Part shown: in pieces, positions 35,130 through 43,890 of the stretch
Position numbering within the stretch: position 1 is the first letter of the stretch
Layout: every line of letters starts with the position of its first letter
Assembly (NCBI GenBank): GCA_002372275.1
Contig: DFFP01000003.1
Coordinates: 62,001 to 126,000, forward strand
From: Alphaproteobacteria bacterium UBA3773
GTDB taxonomy: Bacteria > Pseudomonadota > Alphaproteobacteria > RF32 > CAG-239
Length of the DNA: 64,000 nt
Reading direction: 5' to 3'
The notes under the pieces: model-generated
Seen by the model: the letters and a program-made list of their open reading frames with translations, nothing else
Database searches by the model: none
Told to the model about the DNA's origin: nothing
Program-made: the position numbers and the translations under genes

Positions 35130-35864
35130 CTATTCGGTTTTCGTACGCGACAGTGACCACGCAATAACAGTAAATCCAATCGGATTATTCAGCCTTTCAC
35201 CATATTTAACTGTCTTTTTGCGATAAAAAACTTTGAGCGATGCCGTCCAGTAGCTAACTGTAGGCGCTGTTGAATCCGGGTACATATCTCGTGCTTCATA
35301 TTCCACCTGCCAAAGACCGCGACTGAGTTCGTTGACCGTCATAATACGTATCACACGTGTTAAACCTCTGTCACGTATTTCTTTTAAGGCACGATTAGCC
35401 GTTTTATCCAAAAAGGCCTGATATACGGCAGATGACGACATTTCCTGCAAACTACCGCCAGGCATCCAACGTGCTTCCATTTCCTGCACATCGCCGACAA
35501 ACGCACTTCGAAGCAATACATATTCTCTGACAAAAACTTCCGTCACCGCTTTTTGATCAATCATCCCCTCTAAGGGCACAATATCATAAATTTGTTCTTC
35601 TTTATTTTCAAAAGTGAGTAAAAACGGCTCAATCCGATAGAGCGGAACAAGCTGCATAATCGCCAAGATAAGCACAAAATTGCAACACATGCTCACCGCC
35701 ACAATCACGGCAAAAGCACGCGCCGTCCACAAATAACGTTTTTCCGCAGCGTTAACAATCACAGCCTCATCTTTTTGAGGCATAGGCGCACGCCTGACGC
35801 GCGCACCGGCGGCCGGTCCGATTAATTTTTGCTCAACATTGTTCACACCTAATCTATCTGCCAT
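35130..35864 (-). CDS. virB8: VirB8-like inner-membrane protein (copy adjacent to virB9)
   Basis: A 244-residue bitopic protein: cytoplasmic residues 1-48, a membrane anchor at about 49-74 and a periplasmic VirB8 domain. Diagnostic segments are VFVREYVLLRSAFV, the RWMPGGS turn, VYQAFLDK and the final NPIGFTVIAWSLSRT, equivalent to the NPLGF-V-Y end of VirB8. VirB8 links the inner-membrane platform to the core complex. Weak AAAGG precedes the ATG. A second VirB8-like gene lies upstream at 36437, with the small lipoprotein gene between them. Confidence 0.88.
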   Translation of the reverse strand: MADRLGVNNVEQKLIGPAAGARVRRAPMPQKDEAVIVNAAEKRYLWTARAFAVIVAVSMCCNFVLILAIMQLVPLYRIEPFLLTFENKEEQIYDIVPLEGMIDQKAVTEVFVREYVLLRSAFVGDVQEMEARWMPGGSLQEMSSSAVYQAFLDKTANRALKEIRDRGLTRVIRIMTVNELSRGLWQVEYEARDMYPDSTAPTVSYWTASLKVFYRKKTVKYGERLNNPIGFTVIAWSLSRTKTE

Positions 35865-35875
35865 TTTTTATACCT

Positions 35876-36055
35876 TTAGATAGAAGCAACAAACCAATCA
35901 GGTAATGTTTTATCAAGCTCCACATGAATACACGCGCAAGGCGAAAGTTTCAATTCATTGACATCTTTTCCGATACCGACAGGTTCCGGTTCATAATACG
36001 ATCCGCATCCTGAAACCATTAAAACGGCAAGAAGAACAAATATTTTCCGATACAT
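35876..36055 (-). CDS. Small lipoprotein in VirB7 position
   Basis: A 59-residue lipoprotein: MYRKIFVLLAVLMVSGCGS has a basic start, a hydrophobic core and lipobox VSGC, giving a mature peptide of about 42 residues ending in LPDWFVASI. The ATG at 36055 has AAGGAG at 7 bases and begins exactly with the signal; an upstream in-frame start is rejected. Size, lipidation and the position next to virB8/virB9 match VirB7, which plugs into the outer ring through VirB9. No sequence identity to VirB7 is claimed. The two Cys in SPCACIH could be redox-paired. Confidence 0.75.
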   Translation of the reverse strand: MYRKIFVLLAVLMVSGCGSYYEPEPVGIGKDVNELKLSPCACIHVELDKTLPDWFVASI

Positions 36056-36264
36056 ATTAAAGCTCCTTTTTATCACAAAAGACATTTTCATCTTATCCTT
36101 TTTCTTTTTAAAAGTCTAACATGAACACCGACGAATCCCCAACTTATCACGACAGAAGACCCCCGATTGTGAAAGAGTGTATTTTGAAAAGATTAATATA
36201 TATTAAATTTGCAAACAAAAAAAATAAAAAATTTTTTTTAATAATGACGACAAGAAAAAAAGCA

Positions 36265-36429
36265 AGCGTAAATTAACTTTTCTGCATGAGATGCCGGCTA
36301 TACTTTCCCCAAAAAAAATGCGGAGAGCATGTGCAGATCATAAAAAAAGTTAGTTTAAGCGAAACGAGTGTACATAAACGTACACGACTGAGCGTAAATT
36401 AACTTTTCTGCATAAGATGCCAGCTATAC
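36265..36429. repeat. 39-bp direct repeats flanking a long inverted repeat
   Basis: AGCGTAAATTAACTTTTCTG with a further 19 bases is repeated at 36265-36303 and 36391-36429 with two differences. Between them AAAAGTTAGTTTA and TAAATTAACTTTT, and GTGTAC and GTACAC, form a long imperfect hairpin around ATAAAC. It fills the only large gap (36056-36436) inside the secretion operon, between virB8 copy 2 and the lipoprotein gene. It may be an inserted small element or a transcript-processing site. Confidence 0.7.
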
Positions 36430-36436
36430 GCATTTT

Positions 36437-37204
36437 TTACAGAATTTCAACTTCTGTTTGCGAATAACGTGTCACGGTAAACCCGAGCGGATTCATAAAT
36501 TTCCGTCCCATAAACATACGGCCGTCAATAAAGAATGCCGTCACGCTGGCAGTCCAGTATTTTGTATTCAAAACCAATTGATTTTTCCCTTGCGAAGTGT
36601 CTCGATGTAAATCATATGTTCTAAACTCCACTTTCCAAACAATACTGCGCTCTCCGCCAACTCTTTTTGCCGAAATCACTTCCGTATCGCGCACCACATT
36701 TTCTTTTAAAAAATTTCCGAGTTGCTGCACGCTTGTGGTGTAAAATTGTTCATAAACAACCGGCAAAGACATATAATGTACAATGCCGCCCGGAAACCAT
36801 CTTGACTGCATTTCGCGTTCGTCTTGAATGACATTATTGCGGAGCATCACATATTGCTTAATAAAGGTTTCCATGAGTTGCTCCGATGAAGCCATATTTT
36901 GAGCAATGACTTCATATCGAACCATCGTATCAGAGTTTGATTGTCTGATAATCAAAAAAGGCTCCACCATAACGCGAGGCGCCATCCGAAACAACACAAG
37001 CGATGCACACGCAAAAAACAAAAGCGAAACAGTGCAGAGCAAAATTGTCAGTCTTGCAACCCATTGATAATAAATTTCTTTGAGTGTTCTTAATTTTTTT
37101 TCATCCGTATCCGTGACATATTGTTCTTGGGGCTCTTTTTGTCCGTTTGTAATAGCCGGTCTGATTTGTCCGTTATTTTCCAAGTTTACCATATTATCAC
37201 TCAT
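36437..37204 (-). CDS. virB8: Second VirB8-like inner-membrane protein
   Basis: A 255-residue bitopic protein with a 49-residue polar cytoplasmic part, a membrane anchor (50-73) and a periplasmic VirB8 domain. It shares its motif series with the copy at 35130: TFIKQYVMLRNN, SRWFPGG, VVYEQFY, the strand VWKVEFRTYDL, and the closing NPLGFTVTRYSQTEV, which is close to the textbook VirB8 end. The pair is homologous but clearly diverged. Two VirB8 proteins suggest a hetero-oligomeric inner platform. The start has no strong Shine-Dalgarno sequence; an alternative ATG lies four codons on. Confidence 0.87.
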   Translation of the reverse strand: MSDNMVNLENNGQIRPAITNGQKEPQEQYVTDTDEKKLRTLKEIYYQWVARLTILLCTVSLLFFACASLVLFRMAPRVMVEPFLIIRQSNSDTMVRYEVIAQNMASSEQLMETFIKQYVMLRNNVIQDEREMQSRWFPGGIVHYMSLPVVYEQFYTTSVQQLGNFLKENVVRDTEVISAKRVGGERSIVWKVEFRTYDLHRDTSQGKNQLVLNTKYWTASVTAFFIDGRMFMGRKFMNPLGFTVTRYSQTEVEIL

Positions 37205-37294
37205 CTGAAAAAAATGTTTTTTTGTATCAATCCTTATTTGAAAAAAAACGTTAGCATATCATTTTTTTCTTGTCAACTCCGCGGCTGATTTATT

Positions 37295-40200
37295 TTAAGG
37301 ATTATACGGATCTCCGGGGCCGAAATCAGCCTTGTAAGGTAACGGAATCAGCTGATCTTTATTTGCTTGTTTATCAGCTTCCTGTCGATATTTTCCGCTT
37401 ACCTGCCCATTGACGCGTTCAGATTTTATTTGCTCATCCAGTTCCGTTGACGGCTGTGTATTATCTGACAGAATAACCAATTCTTCATTATCTTTTTGCA
37501 TACATAAAATCATATCATCCGATTTTTTCTTAATTTCTTTTATGTCATCTGTTAAAACGGGTAGTTCATTTTGAAAATCAAGAGCTGCCTGAATATATTT
37601 ATTTTTGCCCTCGTCCAAACACTGTGAAATCGCTTCATACGTTTCATCATCTGCGATGAATTCCGATGATACGATACGTGAACTTTCTTCGCCCGGTCTT
37701 AAATAATCGGTATCTTTTTTCGTAAATTTGCAGAATAGTTTTTCGATATATTCATCTATCGTATGTCTTGTTTCATCGATTTTAACTTTTAACTGATCCA
37801 AACTTTTTTGGTATGTTTGTTCCATGTCCACAAATTGCAAAACATCACCGATTTGCGTACGTGCCAAAAAGCGTTTTTCCAAATCAAAAATTAAATTGGC
37901 ATGTTTTGTGATTTCTTCTTCACTCGGGTTCTCGCCACCCGTAAAACTCTCATCTGCATTTTCATATTCATCGTATAAGTCCATCACGGCATCAGTAAGT
38001 GTCAACCCGTTATCATATTTGAAAAAGACCGAAAGTTCGCCGACATTTGGCACATACCTCTCGCCTTTTGCCGCTAAAAAGATACGGCTTGAATTTTCAA
38101 GTTTCGATGCCGGACAAACAGCAGAAAGAAATCCCTCTCCACATACAGGTTTTGCACCCTCCATTAAAATATCTTCTATATCAATATCTCTCTCAACAAA
38201 CCCTCTGGGGCCTAAAATGCGTTTCCAAATATCCGGCAGTTTTTGGCCTAATTTTAAGAATTCAGATTTCGTTGTTTTCGGGTTTATTGAACTCGGACAA
38301 CCGATCGGCGGACACGCAAACGTGATTTCCCCGTTTTCCGGCTCATACTTATTAATGGTATCCAAATCCACCGCATCAAAATGAAAAACTTCTCTTAAAG
38401 GCGGCGTATACGATTGCGCAATGCGTTTTGGGGCCATAAAGTCACGCTTTGTTCCCTCAAATCCGACATAATAGTCTACGTCTTCTTTTTGGCAATCCGA
38501 ACATTCAAAAATCGGAAAACCGGAGGAACCGAATACAACACCGCCAAACACAAATTTTGTCAGCGATTGAAGCGCTGCAGCTTGCTGTAATTTTTTAATA
38601 TTTTCAAGCATTTTTTGGTGACGTGCTAAAATTTTCTGATAAGTTTGAGGGGTATATAAATTTTCGAAAGAACTGATATCCTGATAAGCACTTCTGACCT
38701 CTGCTTTTGCAAGCTCCTTAAAATTTTCCCTTAAATTGCCTGCAACACCCAACATACTTTTAACAGAATCATTTGCTTCAAGCAATGCAGATGCCATAAG
38801 CACACCGGATAGCACGCTGTTTCCTTCCCGTGCTTCAAGTGCCTGTTTCATTTCCTCATGGTGTCTTTTTTCCATTAAAACCGCATTTTTGATATATGCC
38901 TTTTTAATTTCAGCTTCAGTTTCACCCATCAATGCAAGTTCTGCTTTTAGTTGTTTAACTTTATTCTGATCCGTATCGATTTGTTTTTTAAGAGAATCAA
39001 TCTGCGGTTGCAAGTCCACCACGATTTTTAAATTTTGAAGTTTTGTTGCAATAGCATCATCTTTAAAACCGCTCACATATTCCGGATCCCTATTTTTTTT
39101 CTGATCTTCAAGCGCGATACTTCTGTCTTGAGCACCTGCTAATGACCGTGCTTCTTCCTGCTTTGAAAGCTTTTCTTGATATTCATCTTTGGTTTGATTT
39201 AAGCGTTCCAAAATCTCATCAATCTCATTATATTTTCGTTGCCTGACCGATTTGGCGTTTGATATATCGGCCTGTGCTTTTTCTTCCAACGCAAGCATTT
39301 CATTTTCCTGGCGTACTTTTAATTCAGAAATTGAAGATACTTTATTTATACTTTGTTCAAATTTTTGACGTGCATTTTCAATATCTCTTTCATTCTGCGC
39401 TTTCAGTATTTCTTTTTCTTCTTCAAGCTGCTTTCTTAAAGCATCAACCTTTTGTTTAATTTCCGAAGCATTTAATAGCTGTGCTGCTAAAGAGGCTGTG
39501 TAAGTTGCGATATATTCTTCACTGACATTTAAGGTCTCATTTAAGGCTTTTGCCAAATCAAAATCAATTAAATTAAAATTATCGGAAGAAAAATAGAGTT
39601 CCATATTTTTGTATTTTTCTTTGAGGTACTGATTATAAACTCTTTTTTCATCTTCCCATAAGGGATAAACCGTATGTGGCACACCATAAATTTGACCACC
39701 ATCTGCCATATCCTGACCGACTTTTTGAGCCAAAACCGAGCCTATTTGCCAACGCACTAAATTTTGCTCACGCATTGAGCTTGCTGATTCGGCACTTTTT
39801 TCCGGATTTTCTTCAATACCGCCTCCGATCGCACTTAATTCATTTTCACTTAAACTTTTTTCGGACTGAAGAAAATTCATAGACTTTTTACTGCTGTCTT
39901 TTTCTTGCCCGTCTGAATCTAAAGCCGATAATTTGTTATCAATCACAGTCGTTCCAAATTCAGCTTTTGTTGCCTCTTCAAAATTATCTTCCGTTATATC
40001 AAGATCCGTTGCAACTTCTGCTTTCGCCATTTTATAAGCCGAAATTGCTTCCCCTAAGAGCCCGCGCATTTTAGCATAATCTGTTAGAGCAAAAACATCA
40101 TCTGAGCAAACAATATTATAACTTGTCACCGGTTCAAATTGTGTCGCATTATAAGGTTTTCTACATCCCGTGATCGGTGAACATTTCTGACCTAAAATTG

Positions 40201-41089
40201 TTTCTTTATAGTGACAACCTTTTCCGAACCATACTTCATCAGCTTTTGAAGTTCCGTAATAGTTTGCCAAATAATCACGAGCCGAAATAACCGAGCGTGC
40301 CAACCTTGCAATGGCTTGAGCGTGACGTTTTTGCGTTTTTTCATATTCTAAAAAAGGTTTCCTCATCGCGGGCAATTGTTGCTTTGTGTTGTGCATATTT
40401 TGGGCTTCACTTGAAAGTTCATAAAGCCCTTTGATAATCGGCAAAGCCGATAATTGTTCTTCATCTGCTTCAAATGTCACACCCCCGATATATTCCGGCG
40501 CATCTGCTAATGTAAAATCCGAAACCGAACCCTCATCTGAATCTTCGTCTGCTTCGTCTGATTCTTTAGTATTTATAACCGCATTTGAATCTAACAACAA
40601 AGAACTGACAGATGAAGGCTTTTTAGTCATATCTGAAATCGAGAGTGTTTTAGTCGTAGCAGGCTCTAAATCGATTTTTTTTGAATCAATCATCGGCATG
40701 GTTATTGATTTATTAAACAATGAGTTTTCCGCTTTTGCATCAGAATCACTTCCCGGCTTAATATCAAAAATCGAAAATTTCTTTGGTTCATCAGATGCCG
40801 TCACAGACTTTGCCATCACGCCTTGAGGTATAGCTTGAGAATCCATAGCTTTCAGCGTAGGAGATTTGATCATCACTTGAGTTTTATCCGTTTTAGATGG
40901 TTCTGAGGATAACACCACTTTAGGCTGACTTAAAGAAGTTTCTTTCTTTATACCGGCCGACGAAAACGTCTTTGGCATACTGCTATCCGCTGCTATTGCG
41001 ATTTGAGAGCAGAATAAACAAGAGAACACGAGTAATATTTTTTTCAATAATTTATTTTGAAAAACGCTGATTATATTATTAGTTTGCAT
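37295..41089 (-). CDS. Large secreted coiled-coil protein, 1264 aa
   Basis: A 1264-residue exported protein with signal peptide (cleavage after IAIA near residue 33). Residues 35-200 are a low-complexity Ser/Lys/Asp-rich linker. A Cys-rich region follows near 285-330 (GKGCHYKETILGQKC, then GCRKPYN). Long coiled coils cover about 545-660 and 700-760. A second Cys-bearing globular region (FACPPIGCPSSIN, then CGEGFLSAVCPAS) lies near 915-1010. No membrane segment beyond the signal is clear. It occupies the position of virB6 in the classical order but is not a VirB6, which has five or more membrane spans. It overlaps the previous gene by 11 bp. The family is not recognised. Confidence 0.7.
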   Translation of the reverse strand: MQTNNIISVFQNKLLKKILLVFSCLFCSQIAIAADSSMPKTFSSAGIKKETSLSQPKVVLSSEPSKTDKTQVMIKSPTLKAMDSQAIPQGVMAKSVTASDEPKKFSIFDIKPGSDSDAKAENSLFNKSITMPMIDSKKIDLEPATTKTLSISDMTKKPSSVSSLLLDSNAVINTKESDEADEDSDEGSVSDFTLADAPEYIGGVTFEADEEQLSALPIIKGLYELSSEAQNMHNTKQQLPAMRKPFLEYEKTQKRHAQAIARLARSVISARDYLANYYGTSKADEVWFGKGCHYKETILGQKCSPITGCRKPYNATQFEPVTSYNIVCSDDVFALTDYAKMRGLLGEAISAYKMAKAEVATDLDITEDNFEEATKAEFGTTVIDNKLSALDSDGQEKDSSKKSMNFLQSEKSLSENELSAIGGGIEENPEKSAESASSMREQNLVRWQIGSVLAQKVGQDMADGGQIYGVPHTVYPLWEDEKRVYNQYLKEKYKNMELYFSSDNFNLIDFDLAKALNETLNVSEEYIATYTASLAAQLLNASEIKQKVDALRKQLEEEKEILKAQNERDIENARQKFEQSINKVSSISELKVRQENEMLALEEKAQADISNAKSVRQRKYNEIDEILERLNQTKDEYQEKLSKQEEARSLAGAQDRSIALEDQKKNRDPEYVSGFKDDAIATKLQNLKIVVDLQPQIDSLKKQIDTDQNKVKQLKAELALMGETEAEIKKAYIKNAVLMEKRHHEEMKQALEAREGNSVLSGVLMASALLEANDSVKSMLGVAGNLRENFKELAKAEVRSAYQDISSFENLYTPQTYQKILARHQKMLENIKKLQQAAALQSLTKFVFGGVVFGSSGFPIFECSDCQKEDVDYYVGFEGTKRDFMAPKRIAQSYTPPLREVFHFDAVDLDTINKYEPENGEITFACPPIGCPSSINPKTTKSEFLKLGQKLPDIWKRILGPRGFVERDIDIEDILMEGAKPVCGEGFLSAVCPASKLENSSRIFLAAKGERYVPNVGELSVFFKYDNGLTLTDAVMDLYDEYENADESFTGGENPSEEEITKHANLIFDLEKRFLARTQIGDVLQFVDMEQTYQKSLDQLKVKIDETRHTIDEYIEKLFCKFTKKDTDYLRPGEESSRIVSSEFIADDETYEAISQCLDEGKNKYIQAALDFQNELPVLTDDIKEIKKKSDDMILCMQKDNEELVILSDNTQPSTELDEQIKSERVNGQVSGKYRQEADKQANKDQLIPLPYKADFGPGDPYNP

Positions 41090-41873
41090 CTTTTTGAACT
41101 CCCTTTATCAAAACGTCATTATTGAGCGGCTTTACACCTGTTTTTAATGTTTTCGCTGCCTCATATTGCGCATCAATTAACACTAATTCTTCCTGCATTC
41201 TGATCAGTTTATCTTGTGTTTCCCTTATTTTATAGTGGTTCGACCAGTTGCCGAGTTCTTCCTCAGTTGATGAAGCTCCCTGACAAATGGCAGACATATT
41301 TTCTTTACCATCGACCATACATTCTTCCATACTTTGATTTTCTTTTTCAATTAAAGGTAATCTCTCCGTTCTTAAACTATTGGCTGCCATATAGTTTTCC
41401 ATTTGGCTGTCGGCAATAAATTCCTCACCTTTTTTCTTAAACAGATTGATAACTGCACTTCTTTGTTCAGCCGGCACTGAAGCAATCATCCCTTCGGGGA
41501 GTGTTAAGAATAATTGTTTATATGCATTGGCCACAGAGGGTTTATCTTTAATATCGGCAATACTTGAATTTTTGATTGTTTTTGCTGCTGCAATCACGGA
41601 TTCCCCATCTATTTTTTTCAAAGGCGACTCATTTAAGTCAAATGGAATGAGTGAAGCGATAGTTGCAGCGATTTGATTTAATAATTCCTCTTTTACTTGT
41701 CGTATTTCATCCGAAACATTTCGGCCGAATTTCATAATACCTTTACCGACATCAAGCGCATCATCTATAAAATCAAGTGACGGTGATGGCGGCAGCGGTG
41801 GAATTAAAAACGCAAAAACATCAGAACTGTAAGAAAGGCAAACAGTTAAAATAACGGCAAAAAATTTTTTCAT
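41079..41873 (-). CDS. Secreted helical protein, 264 aa (VirB5 region)
   Basis: A 264-residue exported protein: signal peptide MKKFFAVILTVCLSYSSDVFA, then a Pro-rich mature start (PPLPPSP). The rest is helical, with coiled-coil potential at the end (RETQDKLIRMQEELVLIDAQ). Two cysteines lie in the third quarter (ECMVDGKENMSAIC). GGAGGG lies upstream of the ATG. It overlaps the 1264-aa gene and follows the 405-aa gene by 12 bp. By size and place it could be a VirB5/TrbJ-like minor pilus protein, but no direct motif proves this. Confidence 0.6.
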   Translation of the reverse strand: MKKFFAVILTVCLSYSSDVFAFLIPPLPPSPSLDFIDDALDVGKGIMKFGRNVSDEIRQVKEELLNQIAATIASLIPFDLNESPLKKIDGESVIAAAKTIKNSSIADIKDKPSVANAYKQLFLTLPEGMIASVPAEQRSAVINLFKKKGEEFIADSQMENYMAANSLRTERLPLIEKENQSMEECMVDGKENMSAICQGASSTEEELGNWSNHYKIRETQDKLIRMQEELVLIDAQYEAAKTLKTGVKPLNNDVLIKGVQKDAN

Positions 41874-41885
41874 ATTTTGTCCCTC

Positions 41886-43103
41886 CTACTGCGCATTCCC
41901 AAGTCCGTAATCTTTTAAATCTTCCTCTTTTAAAATGTAACTGTCCAAATCAATCTGCGAAGGATCCTTCTCCGGATTACCCAATTTATAATCTTGGGTA
42001 AGCATATCTGTTGTTGCTTTCAGTTCTATTAAACCTGCGTTTGTGTTTAAATTATCAAAGAGTAAATTATTTTTGCTAATATTCAGTTTATTAACGGATT
42101 GTAGTTTTGTCATCAAACTGTTCGATTCTTCACAAGCCTTAACATCCTTATCATTATCTTTATCAAATTTTTCCGACTTTTTTTGATGTTCCACCATCAA
42201 AGCAAATGAATTTGCTGCCGCATTAATTAATTTTTTCTGTCTTGCTTTTTTCACTTTTTTAGTTGTTTTGGCATCCAATTTTTCTTTAGCCCCGACAAAT
42301 ATATCGCTGATCAACCCGGAATATGCTTTTTTTCTGTCTGCCGGCGACATTTTTGCAATTCTCGAAGCAAAAGCAGAACCGATACTCTTTCCTTTTTCTT
42401 TTAATGCATCCAGAGTTTCTTCTAGCTCCTCCATTGTTTCATCATATTCTTTTTGAAGCCCGGCATATTCTTTATCGGTCTCAAAATAAGTCGTATCTTC
42501 TTTGGAAGCATCATCTATGTTTTTCTTCAAATCAAGGCTTGCCGACTTTGCCTCAGAAAGTCGTTCTTCCAAAAGATTTTTTTCTTCCTGACTTTCTGCC
42601 GCATCATAAAGTTGTTGATAAGTCTGCTCATTTGTTTTTGATGCTTTGAATTTCGCGTTTAATTCTTCTTTTAAGACCGACTGACGCGAAGCCATTTTTT
42701 CTTTTAAATCATCCGCTTTTCGTTTCAACTCTACACTCGATGAAGCCTTTTTTCCCGTATCGACTATTTCTTTCCCTTCTTCATACATTTCTTTGCCTTC
42801 TTCATAAAGCTGCTGACCTTCTGCATAAAGTTCTTTAGCTTCGTCAACTCTTTCTTTAATTTCGCCGACATATTCATCCACCTGTTCCTTAAGCGCTTTT
42901 AATTCGCCGACAACTTTTTCTTTCCACTCCACAACTTTTTTAATGGCCGTATTAATTTTCGTCTCAAGTTTTTGAATTCCGGATTCAACAGCACCCAGCG
43001 CATCTTCCAAACCCGTAGCAACATCGACTTTAGGCTGAGCAACCGCACTAAAGCTTAAAAAACAAAGGACCAAAACGATTTTTAAAAGACTTTTAATTTT
43101 CAT
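41886..43103 (-). CDS. Secreted coiled-coil protein with YxxGKE repeats, 405 aa
   Basis: A 405-residue exported protein with signal peptide (cleavage after AVA near residue 22). Residues 25-250 are almost continuous coiled coil. It contains a short tandem seven-residue repeat LYAEGQQ LYEEGKE MYEEGKE, also seen in the 682-aa neighbour. The C-terminal third is globular-helical and ends ILKEEDLKDYGLG. It overlaps the neighbouring gene by 11 bp. Position after virB4 suits a VirB5/TrbJ-like role, but the length exceeds usual VirB5 (about 220) and the family is not certain. Confidence 0.62.
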   Translation of the reverse strand: MKIKSLLKIVLVLCFLSFSAVAQPKVDVATGLEDALGAVESGIQKLETKINTAIKKVVEWKEKVVGELKALKEQVDEYVGEIKERVDEAKELYAEGQQLYEEGKEMYEEGKEIVDTGKKASSSVELKRKADDLKEKMASRQSVLKEELNAKFKASKTNEQTYQQLYDAAESQEEKNLLEERLSEAKSASLDLKKNIDDASKEDTTYFETDKEYAGLQKEYDETMEELEETLDALKEKGKSIGSAFASRIAKMSPADRKKAYSGLISDIFVGAKEKLDAKTTKKVKKARQKKLINAAANSFALMVEHQKKSEKFDKDNDKDVKACEESNSLMTKLQSVNKLNISKNNLLFDNLNTNAGLIELKATTDMLTQDYKLGNPEKDPSQIDLDSYILKEEDLKDYGLGNAQ

Positions 43104-43890
43104 CTTTTTTGTCCTCCGTTTTCTCGCTTTTTTGCTTATTTAATCCCATGAGCGCATTCGTTGCTTGGTAATCAAGTTGCATTGCTCTCATCCTTAAAAT
43201 TCGGTTGTTCCGCTTAAATGATTTTTGAGCTACTTCTTGAATGAGAGATTGTGCCTCATCAATTGTTTCGGGGGTTTGCGGATCATCTTCCTCGCTTGCT
43301 ATTTCCTGTCTTAAAACTAAGCTTTCGCTATATTGATCAGCCGATTGATTTGCATTTCTTTCATTCACGGCTTTTTCCTTTTGTTGCTGATATTCAATAT
43401 CATCTTTTTCCGGTTGTTTAAGAAAGAATTCTTTTGTTTTTTCTGCTTTTTTATCATCCGGCTCTGAAGGGTCTCCGCTTGAAATAGACGCCAGTTCTTT
43501 AAATTCGGTTATTGGCAAATTTGTCGGTACTTTACCCTGTTTAATCGAATTGGCAGTATCTTTTGCTGCTGACATCACATTTTGTATTTTATCGGCTGTG
43601 CTTTTTATCATTTTAAGACCTTTTTGTCCCTCAGCAATCACCCCTTTGACAGTCCCCTCAGCTTGTTTAACTGTTTTTTTCACTTTTTCGACAGTTTTGC
43701 TAATTCGTGTGGCCAGTTGTTTTGTTTTACTGATAAAGGCTTTTCCCTCCGTTACTTTTTTCTGAAATTCCGGATGATTATTCCCGACTTTTTCTAATAA
43801 TCCGCGCCCAAATTCAATATCAGCTGACGCCGGTTCAATCAAAACAAGCGAGAAAAATAACGCTGATATCAAAATAAGCACTTTTTTCAT
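43093..43890 (-). CDS. Secreted coiled-coil protein, 265 aa
   Basis: A 265-residue exported protein with signal peptide (cleavage after ASA near residue 23), a Lys-rich helical middle (VEKVKKTVKQAEGTVKGV) and a polar C-terminal half. The start codon overlaps the stop of the 682-aa gene by one base (TAATG), indicating translational coupling, and its 3' end overlaps the next gene by 11 bp. It appears to be a diverged relative of the two flanking coiled-coil proteins. No known domain is recognised. Confidence 0.6.
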   Translation of the reverse strand: MKKVLILISALFFSLVLIEPASADIEFGRGLLEKVGNNHPEFQKKVTEGKAFISKTKQLATRISKTVEKVKKTVKQAEGTVKGVIAEGQKGLKMIKSTADKIQNVMSAAKDTANSIKQGKVPTNLPITEFKELASISSGDPSEPDDKKAEKTKEFFLKQPEKDDIEYQQQKEKAVNERNANQSADQYSESLVLRQEIASEEDDPQTPETIDEAQSLIQEVAQKSFKRNNRILRMRAMQLDYQATNALMGLNKQKSEKTEDKKDEN

